Below, in pieces: positions 22,698-30,834 of a stretch of 39,100 bases of DNA. How positions within the stretch are numbered: the first letter of the stretch is position 1; each line of letters opens with the position of its first letter. A program made the position numbers and the translations under genes. The notes beneath the pieces were generated by a model. The model worked only from the letters and a program-made list of their open reading frames with translations. It was not told the DNA's origin and searched no databases. The stretch is from CAZUMJ01 sp964621605 (GTDB taxonomy: Bacteria > Actinomycetota > Acidimicrobiia > Acidimicrobiales > Iamiaceae): positions 1 to 39,100 of the forward strand of contig CAZUMJ010000028.1 in assembly GCA_964621605.1 (NCBI GenBank), in the 5' to 3' direction.

Positions 22698-23522
22698 GTG
22701 CTCGAGTGCGTGGTGAACATCTCCGAAGGGCGAGACCTCGTGCAGCTTCGCCGGCTCGCCGAGGCGTGCGGCAACGACCTGCTCGACATCCACCGCGACC
22801 CGCACCACCACCGAGGCGTGTTCACGCTCGTCGGGGAGACCGCACCCCGCGCGCTTGCGCGTACGGCGGTCGAGTTGCTCGACCTACGCGCCCACACCGG
22901 CGTGCATCCTCGCATCGGCGTCGTGGACGTGGTGCCGTTCGTACCGCTCGACGACGCCACCCTGGCCGATGCGATCGCCGCCCGTGACAGGTTCGCCCGC
23001 TGGGTGGCCGACGAGCTCGGCGTACCGGCGTTCTGCTACGGCCCCGAACGGACACTGCCCGAGATTCGGCGCAACGCGTTCACAGACCTGCGCCCCGACA
23101 CCGGCGGCCCCCACCCCCATCCGAGCGCCGGGGCTGTCGCGGTCGGCGCGCGACCGGTGCTCGTCGCCTACAACCTCTGGCTCCGCGATCCCGACCTCGC
23201 CACCGCCCGTCGGACCGCGGCGATGCTGCGCGGCCCGGCGGTGCGCACCCTTGGCCTGCAGGTGGGCGAACGCGTCCAGGTGTCGTGCAACCTCATCGAG
23301 CCGTTCCGCGTCGGGCCGTCCGTCGTCGAACAGCAGGTCCGTGAGCTACTGCAGGCAGAAGGCAACGACGTGGCGGGAGCGGAACTCGTCGGCCTCGTTC
23401 CCCGGGAGGTGCTGGCACAGAGCAGCGCCGACACGTGGGAGCGGCTGGACCTCGCCGAGACCCGGACGATCGAGGCACGCCTCGCCCACCGGCCGACCGT
23501 CGACGAACTCCTCGGCGGCTGA
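22698..23522 (+). CDS. Glutamate formimidoyltransferase (FTCD N-terminal type)
   Basis: A 274-aa single-domain enzyme that exchanges the formimino (or formyl) group between glutamate and tetrahydrofolate, usually in histidine breakdown. The start VLECVVNISEGRD matches the family's N-terminus, and HTGVHPRIGVVDVVPFVP holds the catalytic His region. Further family blocks are FCYGPERTLPEIR, GPHPHPSAGAVAVGARPVLVAYN and QVSCNLIEPFRV. GTG 22698 is chosen because the family N-terminus starts here; in-frame codons upstream fall in the 23-bp repeats. No hut genes are nearby, and no clear Shine-Dalgarno precedes the GTG. Confidence 0.88.
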   Translation: MLECVVNISEGRDLVQLRRLAEACGNDLLDIHRDPHHHRGVFTLVGETAPRALARTAVELLDLRAHTGVHPRIGVVDVVPFVPLDDATLADAIAARDRFARWVADELGVPAFCYGPERTLPEIRRNAFTDLRPDTGGPHPHPSAGAVAVGARPVLVAYNLWLRDPDLATARRTAAMLRGPAVRTLGLQVGERVQVSCNLIEPFRVGPSVVEQQVRELLQAEGNDVAGAELVGLVPREVLAQSSADTWERLDLAETRTIEARLAHRPTVDELLGG

Positions 23523-23578
23523 GCCCGTTTCGAGGGCCGAGCCCGTTGGACCGACCGGCGGGCCGGGAGGTGGAACCG

Positions 23579-23881
23579 TCAGGCCGTGACCGGCTGCGGC
23601 ACCGCCGGCGCTGCGGCCTGGGCGCGCTGCGCGAGTGCACGTGCACGACGAAGTCGCCGCCGCTCACGTTCGCTCATGCCACCCCAGATGCCGAACTTCT
23701 CGCCGTTGGTGAGCGCGAACTCCAGGCACTCCTCGCGCACGACGCAGCCGCGGCAGACCTCTTTGGCCTCGCGCGTGGATGCCCCTCGCTCAGGGAAGAA
23801 CAGGTCGGGATCGACCCCCAGGCAGTTCGCGAAATCGTGCCAGTCTCGAGCTTCGGTTTCGATGGTCGAGGTGCGCTGCAT
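23579..23881 (-). CDS. WhiB-family iron-sulfur transcription factor (2)
   Basis: A 100-aa Wbl protein. Cluster cysteines are Cys20, Cys43, Cys46 and Cys52, followed by GIWGGMSERERRRLRRAR and an Ala/Pro/Gln tail. The segment DWHDFANCLGVDPDLFFPERGAST and the GIWGGMSERERR form resemble the WhiB2/WhmD-type septation regulators or the WhiB1 group; I cannot decide between them. ATG 23881 has a near-perfect ribosome site (AAGGAGG, 7 nt away), better than upstream in-frame starts. It converges on the formimidoyltransferase gene. Confidence 0.92.
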   Translation of the reverse strand: MQRTSTIETEARDWHDFANCLGVDPDLFFPERGASTREAKEVCRGCVVREECLEFALTNGEKFGIWGGMSERERRRLRRARALAQRAQAAAPAVPQPVTA

Positions 23882-24140
23882 GTCGACCTCCTTCAGCCGA
23901 TCGTGGCCCCGGCGAGTGCACCGCACTGCGGTGACGCCCCCGGGACTCCCGCGGACCAGTGACGGACGCCACCGGTGGAATTACACGGTTGTGATGATGG
24001 TCGCTCGCCCGACGGAACGCAAGGAGAAAAGCACGAAGGGCGCAAACCGGACGGAAGGGACGGCCCGCGTCCGCCTACCCACCGGCTGAAGACTCGCGGA
24101 AGCGCCACCGCGGTGCGCCCCGCCCGCGCCCCGTACGCGC
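23882..24140. other. 259-bp intergenic region upstream of whiB (2)
   Basis: Contains the whiB promoter region on the minus strand: TTGCGT, 17 bp, CATCAT is a plausible -35/-10 pair near 23995-24025, giving a leader of more than 100 nt. An imperfect palindrome GTGGAATTACAC lies at 23975-23986. The part near the VWA gene stop (24060-24140) is GC-rich with no recognised feature. Confidence 0.4.
23975..23986. promoter_or_regulatory. Near-palindrome GTGGAATTACAC upstream of whiB (2)
   Basis: One substitution from the perfect palindrome GTGTAATTACAC. It is the most AT-rich spot of the region and lies between the possible promoter and the gene. Candidate operator only. Confidence 0.3.
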
Positions 24141-26141
24141 TCAGCGGCTACGACGGACGCGACGGTGCTCGAGGAAGTCGACAAGCACGAAGTCGCCGAG
24201 GTCCTGCGGCGTGGTGAAGAACGCCCGGCCCTTGTTCAGGCGGGTCAACTGCTCGATGAAGTGCTGCAGGTAGCCCGACGCGTCGAGCATGAAGGTGTTG
24301 ATGCGAATGCCGGCTCGGGTGCAGCGCGCCACCTCGGTCAGCGTCGCCTCGACCGTCTCGGCGATGGGCGGGTAGTGGAACGAGACATCGCCGTGCGCGG
24401 TGATGTGCGCGGTCGGCTCGCCGTCGGTGATCATCAGGATCTGCCGCGTGCCTGTCTGGTGCGCGAGCAGTTGGCGGGCCAACACGAACCCGTGCTGCAT
24501 GTTGGTGCCGTAGACGAAGTCCCACGACACAGCCGGCAGCTCTTCGGGTTCGATGATGCGGGCGACCTCGCTGAAGCCGACGATCCCGAGGTAGTCCCTC
24601 GGGAAGCGGCTGGTGATCAGCGCGTGCAGCGCCATCGCCACCTTCTTCGCCGGCAAGAAGTTGTCGCGCATCGGCATCGACAGCGAGAGGTCGAGCATCA
24701 GCACGGTGGCGGTGCGCACGGTCTGCTCGGTCTGCGCGATCTCGAAGTCGTCAGGCTGGAGCCGCACGGGCGTCCCCGCGCCGCGCGCCACCGCGTTGCG
24801 AATGGTCCGCCCGATGTCGAGGTTGAACGGGTCACCGAACTCATACGGTCGGGTCTCGAACGATCGCTCGTGACCAACCCCGGTACGGGCGAGCTCATGG
24901 GTACCGAGGCGATCACGCGACAGCTGACGGAACAACTCGCCGAGCGCGTTCTGGCCGATGCGACGGATGCCTGCCGCGGTCAGCTCAAGTCGCCCCTCGC
25001 GCTGCTCGACGAGGCCCGCGTCGGCGAGCTGGCGGGTGAGCTCCGCCAGCTTCTCGAGGCTGCGCGCCGCGTCGTCGCCCAAGAGCTCGCGTGCGCGATC
25101 GAGGTCGGCCTCGGCGAGCGCACCCGGGTTCGCCGCGCCACGCAGCAGGTTCTCCAACTGGTCGAGGTCGCCGAGGCGATCGAACAGACCGGCTGCCTCT
25201 GCGAACCCCAAGGGGTCCGATCCGCGCAGGTCGTGGCTGCGTTCCCACCCCAGCTGGGGAAACATCCCGCGCAGCTGCGACCCGAGCTGTTCCACCTCCC
25301 AACGCAGATCGAGGTCTTCGAGAAGCTGATCGGACAATGCCTGCAACTGCGCCCGCTGCTCCGGCGTCATCGAGTTGAACATCGCCTGCATCGCGGCCAT
25401 GCGTTGCGCGAGTACTTCGAGCAACTCGTCGAGGGTGCGGGGCTGCTCCGGGAAGAGATCGCCGTAGGCGTCCATGAAGGCATCGAAGTCGGGCTCTTCG
25501 CCGGCGGCGCGCTGCGCCAGCATGCGGTTCAGCTCGGCGAGCATGTCCTTCGTGCGCGCCAGGTCGGCCTGGGTGAGCTCCTCCATGGCGCCGGCCATCT
25601 GCTGCACGTACCGCGACATGAGCTGCTGCCGCAGCCTGTCGACGAGATCTGCAAACCGCTGTGCGGCTTCCGCGGACGTGAAGTCGTACGCCTCGAGCTC
25701 GCGGACCATGCCAGCCAGGTCTGGAGGGAGTAGATCGAGCGCCATCTGACGCTCTGCCACGACCTCCTCGGTCAGCTCAGCGCGACGTTGGTCGCCCGAC
25801 TCGGCGGCCTCTCGGGCGAGGTCGTCGAGCGCGGCACGCTCCTGGCTGACGACCTGGCGCAGCTCTCCCGCGATGTCGTCGTACACGCCTCCCAGGTCGT
25901 GTCGGTCGAGCAGCTCGTGTCGCTCCTCGCGGAGGCGCTGCATGAGCTCGCGCAGCCCGGCGATGCGCTCGCCGTTGCGGTCGTCGAACCCGTCCTGCAG
26001 GAGGCGGCGCAACGCCGCGTCGAGGTCGCCGTGGTAGAGCAGGTCGTCGTTGATCTCACGGAAGATGTCATCGGCTCCGATGTCGAAGCCGACCTGGGAC
26101 CCGTCCCAACGCGAGTAGCGAAAGCGTGCCGTGCCCGACAT
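24141..26141 (-). CDS. VWA-domain protein, partner of the MoxR-type ATPase
   Basis: A 666-aa cytosolic protein. The N-terminal part (about 1-390) is helical and highly charged, with many Glu/Arg/Leu and Gln-Met stretches (e.g. RQQLMSRYVQQMAGAMEELTQADLARTKDMLAELNRML), probably coiled coil. The C-terminal part (about 475-650) is a von Willebrand factor A domain with an intact MIDAS: DLSLS at 484-488, a downstream threonine region, and MITDGEPT. MoxR AAA+ ATPases usually work with such VWA proteins as metal-dependent chaperones or insertase complexes. It starts 29 nt after the ATPase stop, so the two form one operon. The client is unknown. Confidence 0.85.
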   Translation of the reverse strand: MSGTARFRYSRWDGSQVGFDIGADDIFREINDDLLYHGDLDAALRRLLQDGFDDRNGERIAGLRELMQRLREERHELLDRHDLGGVYDDIAGELRQVVSQERAALDDLAREAAESGDQRRAELTEEVVAERQMALDLLPPDLAGMVRELEAYDFTSAEAAQRFADLVDRLRQQLMSRYVQQMAGAMEELTQADLARTKDMLAELNRMLAQRAAGEEPDFDAFMDAYGDLFPEQPRTLDELLEVLAQRMAAMQAMFNSMTPEQRAQLQALSDQLLEDLDLRWEVEQLGSQLRGMFPQLGWERSHDLRGSDPLGFAEAAGLFDRLGDLDQLENLLRGAANPGALAEADLDRARELLGDDAARSLEKLAELTRQLADAGLVEQREGRLELTAAGIRRIGQNALGELFRQLSRDRLGTHELARTGVGHERSFETRPYEFGDPFNLDIGRTIRNAVARGAGTPVRLQPDDFEIAQTEQTVRTATVLMLDLSLSMPMRDNFLPAKKVAMALHALITSRFPRDYLGIVGFSEVARIIEPEELPAVSWDFVYGTNMQHGFVLARQLLAHQTGTRQILMITDGEPTAHITAHGDVSFHYPPIAETVEATLTEVARCTRAGIRINTFMLDASGYLQHFIEQLTRLNKGRAFFTTPQDLGDFVLVDFLEHRRVRRSR

Positions 26142-26170
26142 CGCGCGCCTAGCCGAGCCTCATCGGGGCG

Positions 26171-27577
26171 TCACCGTCGGGCCCGGTATGCGGCACGGAC
26201 ACCGACCGCGTCTTTGTTGAGGCGCTTCGACAGGTGCAGCCCTTCGAGGACGAACTCGACCGCACTGGCGACCGAGGCCGGGCTCTCATCGGCCCCCACC
26301 AGCGAAACGACGATCGGACGCAGCGCGTCGATGCGGTCGAGCAAGCCGAGGTACTCGACGGCGGCCACGTCGTCGCCGGCGTTCACCACGACGCCCTCGC
26401 CGAATCCGGCGAGCACGTCGCCGAGCAGTTCGGGCGCAACCCGTTCACGGAACTCGGTGAGCACCGCGGCGGACACGAGATGTTCGAGCACCTCACCCGC
26501 CCGGTCCTCGTCCATCGCCTCGAGCTCGACCTTGCCTCCCGTCGACGCGGCGAGCGCATCGAGATCGCACACCCGCGGAACCGCTTCGTCTTCGCCGAGC
26601 GAGAGGGCACGCCTCACCGCGTTCGCCACGAGCGCCTCACGGTTGGTGACCGTCATGCGCACCGACACGCCCGACCGCTGGTTGATGCGCGGGCTCTGCC
26701 TCGCAAGCTGGCTCAGCGTGGATACGACCCCGGCCATGAAGTCGGGCACGTGCACCGCCACGCCCTCGACCTCGACAGGAAGCGCCTCCTGCGCGGCGAT
26801 GGCTGTCTCGGTCGCCGCGTCGAGCGGGTAGTGCGTGCGGATCTGCGAACCGAACCGATCCTTCAACGGGGTGATGATGCGACCCCGGTTCGTGTAGTCC
26901 TCCGGGTTGGCCGACGCGACGAGGAACACGTCGAGCGGCAGGCGGACCTTGTACCCGCGCACCTGCACATCACGTTCTTCGAGCACGTTGAGCAACCCCA
27001 CCTGGATGCGCTCTGCAAGATCGGGGAGCTCGTTGATGGCGAAGATGCCGCGGTTGGTGCGCGGCACGAGCCCATAGTGCAACGTCAACTCGTCGGACAG
27101 ATACCGGCCCTCGGCCACCTTGATCGGGTCGACCTCGCCGATGAGGTCAGCGATGGACGTGTCGGGCGTCGCGAGCTTCTCGCCGAAGCGTTGCGAACGG
27201 TGCACCCACTCGACAGGGGTCTCGTCGCCGTGCTCGGCCACGAGCTCGCGCGCGTAGCGCGACACGGGAGCAGTCGGGTCGTCGTTGATCTCGGACCCGG
27301 CGACGATCGGCATCCACTCGTCGAGCAACTGCACGAGTGCACGCACGATGCGGGTCTTCGCCTGCCCACGCTCCCCGAGGAAGATCACGTCGTGCCCCGC
27401 GAGCAGCGCGTTCTCGAGCTGCGGCAGCACGGTGTCGTCGTAACCCAGCACGCCGGACACGAGCGGCTCGCCCGCACGGATGCGCGCCGCAGCGTTGCCG
27501 CGCAACTCCGCCTTCACCGGCCGCGTGACCCATCCCGATTCGAGGAGCTGTCCGAGGTTGGCGGGACGCGACGACAT
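26171..27577 (-). CDS. MoxR/Mg-chelatase-like AAA+ ATPase
   Basis: A 468-aa AAA+ protein. Walker A is GERGQAKT (in DVIFLGERGQAKTR), Walker B-like is GIFAINELPDL (Asn-Glu in place of Asp-Glu), and sensor-1 is FLVASANPEDYTNRGRI; LKDRFGSQIRTHYP follows with the arginine-finger region. This resembles magnesium-chelatase ChlI/BchI and the MoxR group. The last about 150 residues are helical. ATG 27577 lies 7 nt after TAGCGT, giving a leaderless start; longer in-frame sequence upstream is antisense to the GH2 gene. Together with the VWA protein it likely forms an ATP-driven remodelling complex. Confidence 0.88.
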   Translation of the reverse strand: MSSRPANLGQLLESGWVTRPVKAELRGNAAARIRAGEPLVSGVLGYDDTVLPQLENALLAGHDVIFLGERGQAKTRIVRALVQLLDEWMPIVAGSEINDDPTAPVSRYARELVAEHGDETPVEWVHRSQRFGEKLATPDTSIADLIGEVDPIKVAEGRYLSDELTLHYGLVPRTNRGIFAINELPDLAERIQVGLLNVLEERDVQVRGYKVRLPLDVFLVASANPEDYTNRGRIITPLKDRFGSQIRTHYPLDAATETAIAAQEALPVEVEGVAVHVPDFMAGVVSTLSQLARQSPRINQRSGVSVRMTVTNREALVANAVRRALSLGEDEAVPRVCDLDALAASTGGKVELEAMDEDRAGEVLEHLVSAAVLTEFRERVAPELLGDVLAGFGEGVVVNAGDDVAAVEYLGLLDRIDALRPIVVSLVGADESPASVASAVEFVLEGLHLSKRLNKDAVGVRAAYRARR

Positions 27578-27584
27578 GTGCCGA

Positions 27585-27590
27585 ACGCTA
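27585..27590 (-). promoter_or_regulatory. -10 element for leaderless AAA+ ATPase transcript
   Basis: TAGCGT on the minus strand, 7 nt before ATG 27577. The divergent GH2 promoter lies 140 bp away. Confidence 0.45.
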
Positions 27591-27729
27591 CCGGCCCTGC
27601 ATCCAACCCGGTCGGCGGTCCGTATCGGCACCCGACATGCTGCGACGTGCACGCGGCACGGCGGTGGTACGGCCGGCACGAGTCCGCCGCGCAGCACAGA
27701 TGCCCGCGACGCGCCGCCCGGTGCCGATC

Positions 27730-27735
27730 TACCCT
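27730..27735 (+). promoter_or_regulatory. -10 element for leaderless GH2-like transcript
   Basis: TACCCT, 8 nt before GTG 27744, the same hexamer as ahead of the sulfite reductase gene. Confidence 0.45.
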
Positions 27736-27743
27736 GACCCGCC

Positions 27744-29903
27744 GTGACTGCGCCACGCGAGCCCTGCCTCGACCTCGGTGGCGCCTGGTCGGCAGCGCCG
27801 GCCGACGACGCGCTGCGGCGCGTGTGGGCCGACCCGGCTTTCGAACCGGTCGGGTGGGACCAGGTCACGGTTCCAGGACACTGGCGTTCGCACGCCGTCT
27901 TCGCCGAGCACGACGGCCCGCTGCTGCACCGCCGGCAGTTCGAAACCTCCCTCCCACGGCCTGAGCATGAACGACGGTGGCTCGAGTTCGACGGCGTCTT
28001 CTCCCAAGGTGACGTCTGGCTCGACGGCACCTACCTCGGCAACACCGAGGGAGCGTTCCTGGGCCACCGCTTCGAGGTGACCGAGCACCTCCGCGCGGCG
28101 TCCGAGCACACGCTCGCCGTGGAGGTGACCTCCTCACCTGTTCGCGATCCCTCAGCGAAGCGCGCGCTCACCGGCCCGTGGATGCACGGCTCGACGCTCG
28201 ATCCGATGTGGAACCCGGGCGGCATCTGGCGACCACTGCGCATACGAACGACAGGTCCGATCGCCTGCACGCGCCTACGCGTGCTGTGCACGGAAGCGAA
28301 CGAGCGACGCGCCGTCCTCTCTCTCGACGCCGGCCTTGACGCGGCCCAGGCGCAAGCGGCTGCACTCGTGACGACCGTCGGAAACGCCTCCCACCGGCTC
28401 GAGCAACCCCTCGCGGCCGGACCGAACCGCGTCCGCTGGACGATGACCGTCGACAACCCTCGACGTTGGTGGCCACGCGCCCTTGGCGAGCCGTTCCTCT
28501 ACGACCTCGTGGTCGCCGTCGCCGATGCCGCGGGTGAGCCAAGCGACGAACGCCGCCTTCGCATCGGGTTGCGCACCGTGTCGATGCGTGACTGGGTGCT
28601 CTCGGTCAACGGCGAACGGCTCTTCGTCAAAGGCGCAAGCGCGCTCCCCACCCGATACGACCTCGCCAACGCGTCCGCCACCGAGATCGCCGACGACGTC
28701 ACCCGGGCAACGGAGTTGGGCCTCGACCTGCTGCGCGTGCACGCCCACATCGCACGTCCGGAGCTCTACGCGGCGGCCGACGAGACCGGCCTGCTTCTCT
28801 GGCAGGACCTCCCACTCCAGGGCGGCTACGACCGCTCGGTGCGGCGCCAGGCGATCACCCTGGCGCGTGGCACGGTCGATCTGCTCGGTCACCACCCGTC
28901 GATCGCACTGTGGTGCGGACACGACGAGCCGTTCGCGCACCCGGTGGACCCCGCCCCGCGGAGCCGCCCCGGCTTCACCGTCGCCCGCCTCGTCGCGGCG
29001 CAGGAGCTCCCGACGTGGAATCGCAGCGTGCTCGACCGTTCGATTCGACGGGCGCTCACGGGCGCGGACCCGAGCAGACCGGTGACCGCCAACTCGGGGG
29101 TGCTCCCCCACCCTCCTCAGCTCGACGGCTCAGCGAGCCATTTCGCGTTCGGTTGGCACCACGGCGATACGAGCGACCTGGCGTTGGCCGCGCGCACGAT
29201 CCCACGCGTGGTGCGCTTCGTCGCCCGCCTTGGTGCTCCGGCCGTGCCCGACACCGCGGATTTCTGCCGCCCCGCCGACTGGCCGACCCTCGACTGGGAG
29301 CGCCTCGAGGCACGGCACGGCTATGACGTCGCGACGTTCGACCGCCGGGTGCCGCCTTCCGCGTCCACCACGTTCGCCGCGTGGCGAGCTTCATCGCAGC
29401 ACCTTCAGGCAGAACTCGTTCGGCGACAGGTCGAGCTTCTTCGACGCCTCAAGTACCGACCAACCGGCGGGGTCATCGTCCATGCGCTTGCCGACGCTCA
29501 CCCGTCGATCGGCTGGGGCGTGTACGACGCGGCGCGCCATCCGAAGCTCGCCGCCGCGGCACTTGCTGCTGCATGCCGCCCGGTCATCGTCGTCGCCGAC
29601 CTCCCTCCCCACCGCGCTGAACCGGGCACGACGTTGGCGCTCGACGTCCATGTCGTCAGCGATCTGCGCGCACCGCTCACGGCCGCACGCGTCACCGCAA
29701 CGTTCTCGGGCTGCGGCCCGACGAGCACCTGGGTGTTCGAAGGAGACGTGGACGCAGACGCGGTCGTGCGTGTGGGCCACCTGCGCCTTGCACTCCCCGA
29801 CGAGTCCGGCGTCGGCACACTGCAACTCGCCCTCAGCTACGTGGTCGACGGGCAGACACGCGAGAGTGGCAATCGCTACGAGATCGTGGTCGGACCGCTG
29901 TGA
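27744..29903 (+). CDS. GH2-fold (beta-mannosidase-like) protein lacking the catalytic nucleophile
   Basis: A 719-aa protein with glycoside hydrolase family 2 architecture: N-terminal jelly roll (LDLGGAWSAAP, FDGVFSQGDVWLDGTYLGNTEGAFLGHRFEVT, NPGGIWRPLRI), an Ig-like domain (WWPRALGEPFLYDLVV), and a TIM barrel from about residue 285 (VNGERLFVKGASALPTRYD, TELGLDLLRVHAHI, ADETGLLLWQDLPLQGGYD). The acid/base Glu395 is present in WCGHDEP, although the usual Asn before it is Asp. The nucleophile motif, normally SEFG, reads RFVARLGAPAVP: Arg495 stands where Glu is required. There is no signal peptide. It is probably a pseudoenzyme or a hydrolase with altered chemistry. A sequencing error is unlikely because the surrounding frame is intact. 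Confidence 0.85.
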   Translation: MTAPREPCLDLGGAWSAAPADDALRRVWADPAFEPVGWDQVTVPGHWRSHAVFAEHDGPLLHRRQFETSLPRPEHERRWLEFDGVFSQGDVWLDGTYLGNTEGAFLGHRFEVTEHLRAASEHTLAVEVTSSPVRDPSAKRALTGPWMHGSTLDPMWNPGGIWRPLRIRTTGPIACTRLRVLCTEANERRAVLSLDAGLDAAQAQAAALVTTVGNASHRLEQPLAAGPNRVRWTMTVDNPRRWWPRALGEPFLYDLVVAVADAAGEPSDERRLRIGLRTVSMRDWVLSVNGERLFVKGASALPTRYDLANASATEIADDVTRATELGLDLLRVHAHIARPELYAAADETGLLLWQDLPLQGGYDRSVRRQAITLARGTVDLLGHHPSIALWCGHDEPFAHPVDPAPRSRPGFTVARLVAAQELPTWNRSVLDRSIRRALTGADPSRPVTANSGVLPHPPQLDGSASHFAFGWHHGDTSDLALAARTIPRVVRFVARLGAPAVPDTADFCRPADWPTLDWERLEARHGYDVATFDRRVPPSASTTFAAWRASSQHLQAELVRRQVELLRRLKYRPTGGVIVHALADAHPSIGWGVYDAARHPKLAAAALAAACRPVIVVADLPPHRAEPGTTLALDVHVVSDLRAPLTAARVTATFSGCGPTSTWVFEGDVDADAVVRVGHLRLALPDESGVGTLQLALSYVVDGQTRESGNRYEIVVGPL

Positions 29904-29987
29904 CCGGCGGCGTGCCTCGATGCCTTGAGATCCCAGCCGGGCGCTGACGACCAGCCTGCTGGGCCGCCACGGTAGGGCAGATCGGGC

Positions 29988-30698
29988 TCACGTCTCCGAC
30001 GGAGGAACCGTGCGGAAGCGGACGCAGCACGCACCCTCGGCAGGTTCGAGGGCGACATGCTGGTCGGTGACGCCGAGCCCTTCCACCAGTCCCCCGAGCA
30101 GGTGGAGGTTCATCCCGCAGATGAGCGCCGTGTGGCGTTCGGCCAGCGCGTGGAACGGGCAGTTGTGCAGCAGGGTCGACCCGTCAGGGAGCCGCTCGGG
30201 TTCGAAGCCCTGTTCTGTCAGGACTGCGTCGAGCCCGCCCGCGCCAGCGCCGGTCGCGATGGCACGCCCGGTCTCGTGCGCGGTCGCCGCGAGTGCCTCA
30301 CCGACCGGCTCGCCGGTCGAGTCCGCGCGGTCAACGGCCGCGGCGAGGACGGCGCCTGCAAGGTCGTAGTGGCGTGGTGGAAACGACACGGCGACCTCGC
30401 TCGCCGCACGTCGGTACAGCTTCGCGGGGCGCCCGGCGCCAGGACCGGTCCGCCCGCTGAGACGCCGAAAGCTCACGTCGAGCAGCCCGTCCTCGGCGAG
30501 TCGGTCGAGGTGGTGCGCGGTGATGCCTCGGCGGAGCCCGACTGCCTCGGCGGCCTCGTCACGACCTACCCAGGATTGCCGCCGCACCACGTACTCGTAG
30601 AGCGCTCGCCGGTTCGGCTCGGCGAGGGCCCCAACCACGGCGAGCGCGTCCGCCGGCTGTGCGTGCGGCGCTCCTGGTGTGTGTCCGCTCGTGGTCAT
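29988..30698 (-). CDS. SufR-like winged-helix regulator with conserved cysteines
   Basis: A 236-aa regulator. The N-terminal winged helix (about 18-98) reads LAEPNRRALYEYVVRRQSWVGRDEAAEAVGLRRGITAHHLDRLAEDGLLD with a Gly/Arg-rich wing (GPGAGRPAKLYRR). The C-terminal domain has Cys180 (NCPFHALA), Cys194 (ICGMNLHLL) and Cys224-Cys225 (GACCVRF), similar in kind to the cluster-binding cysteines of COG2345/SufR-type regulators, so an Fe-S or redox sensor is plausible. ATG 30698 is preceded by GGAGCA. It is divergent from the flavoprotein gene, whose promoter overlaps its own, which suggests it controls both. Confidence 0.82.
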   Translation of the reverse strand: MTTSGHTPGAPHAQPADALAVVGALAEPNRRALYEYVVRRQSWVGRDEAAEAVGLRRGITAHHLDRLAEDGLLDVSFRRLSGRTGPGAGRPAKLYRRAASEVAVSFPPRHYDLAGAVLAAAVDRADSTGEPVGEALAATAHETGRAIATGAGAGGLDAVLTEQGFEPERLPDGSTLLHNCPFHALAERHTALICGMNLHLLGGLVEGLGVTDQHVALEPAEGACCVRFRTVPPSET

Positions 30699-30834
30699 CG
30701 TGTGCTCCTCGTTCGCCGGACCTGACGGCGGGACCTCGCGTCCAGTCGACCGACTCTCTATCTACAATCATACTTGACCGAGAAGAGACGAGGTAGCAGA
30801 CTAAGACCAAGCCAGAGAGATTTTAGGAGTCCCT
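30699..30834. promoter_or_regulatory. Divergent overlapping promoters of the SufR-like gene and the flavoprotein operon
   Basis: This AT-richer region has TATGAT on the minus strand (30767-30772), a near-consensus -10 for the regulator. TTGACC lies on the plus strand (30774-30779), a -35 followed after 17 bp by CAGACT for the flavoprotein operon. The two nearly overlap, so one bound protein could control both directions. TAGGAG just before ATG 30835 is the ribosome site. Confidence 0.5.

Noticed and set aside
24165..25733. Long plus-strand open frames across 24165-25733 and 26234-27964
   Set aside because: They mirror the VWA and AAA+ genes, whose frames carry clear motifs; the mirrored translations are Arg/His/Glu-rich without domains.
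29904..29987. CCCAGC...GCTGGG as a bidirectional terminator after the GH2 gene
   Set aside because: Only six pairs with a long loop; too weak in such GC-rich sequence.
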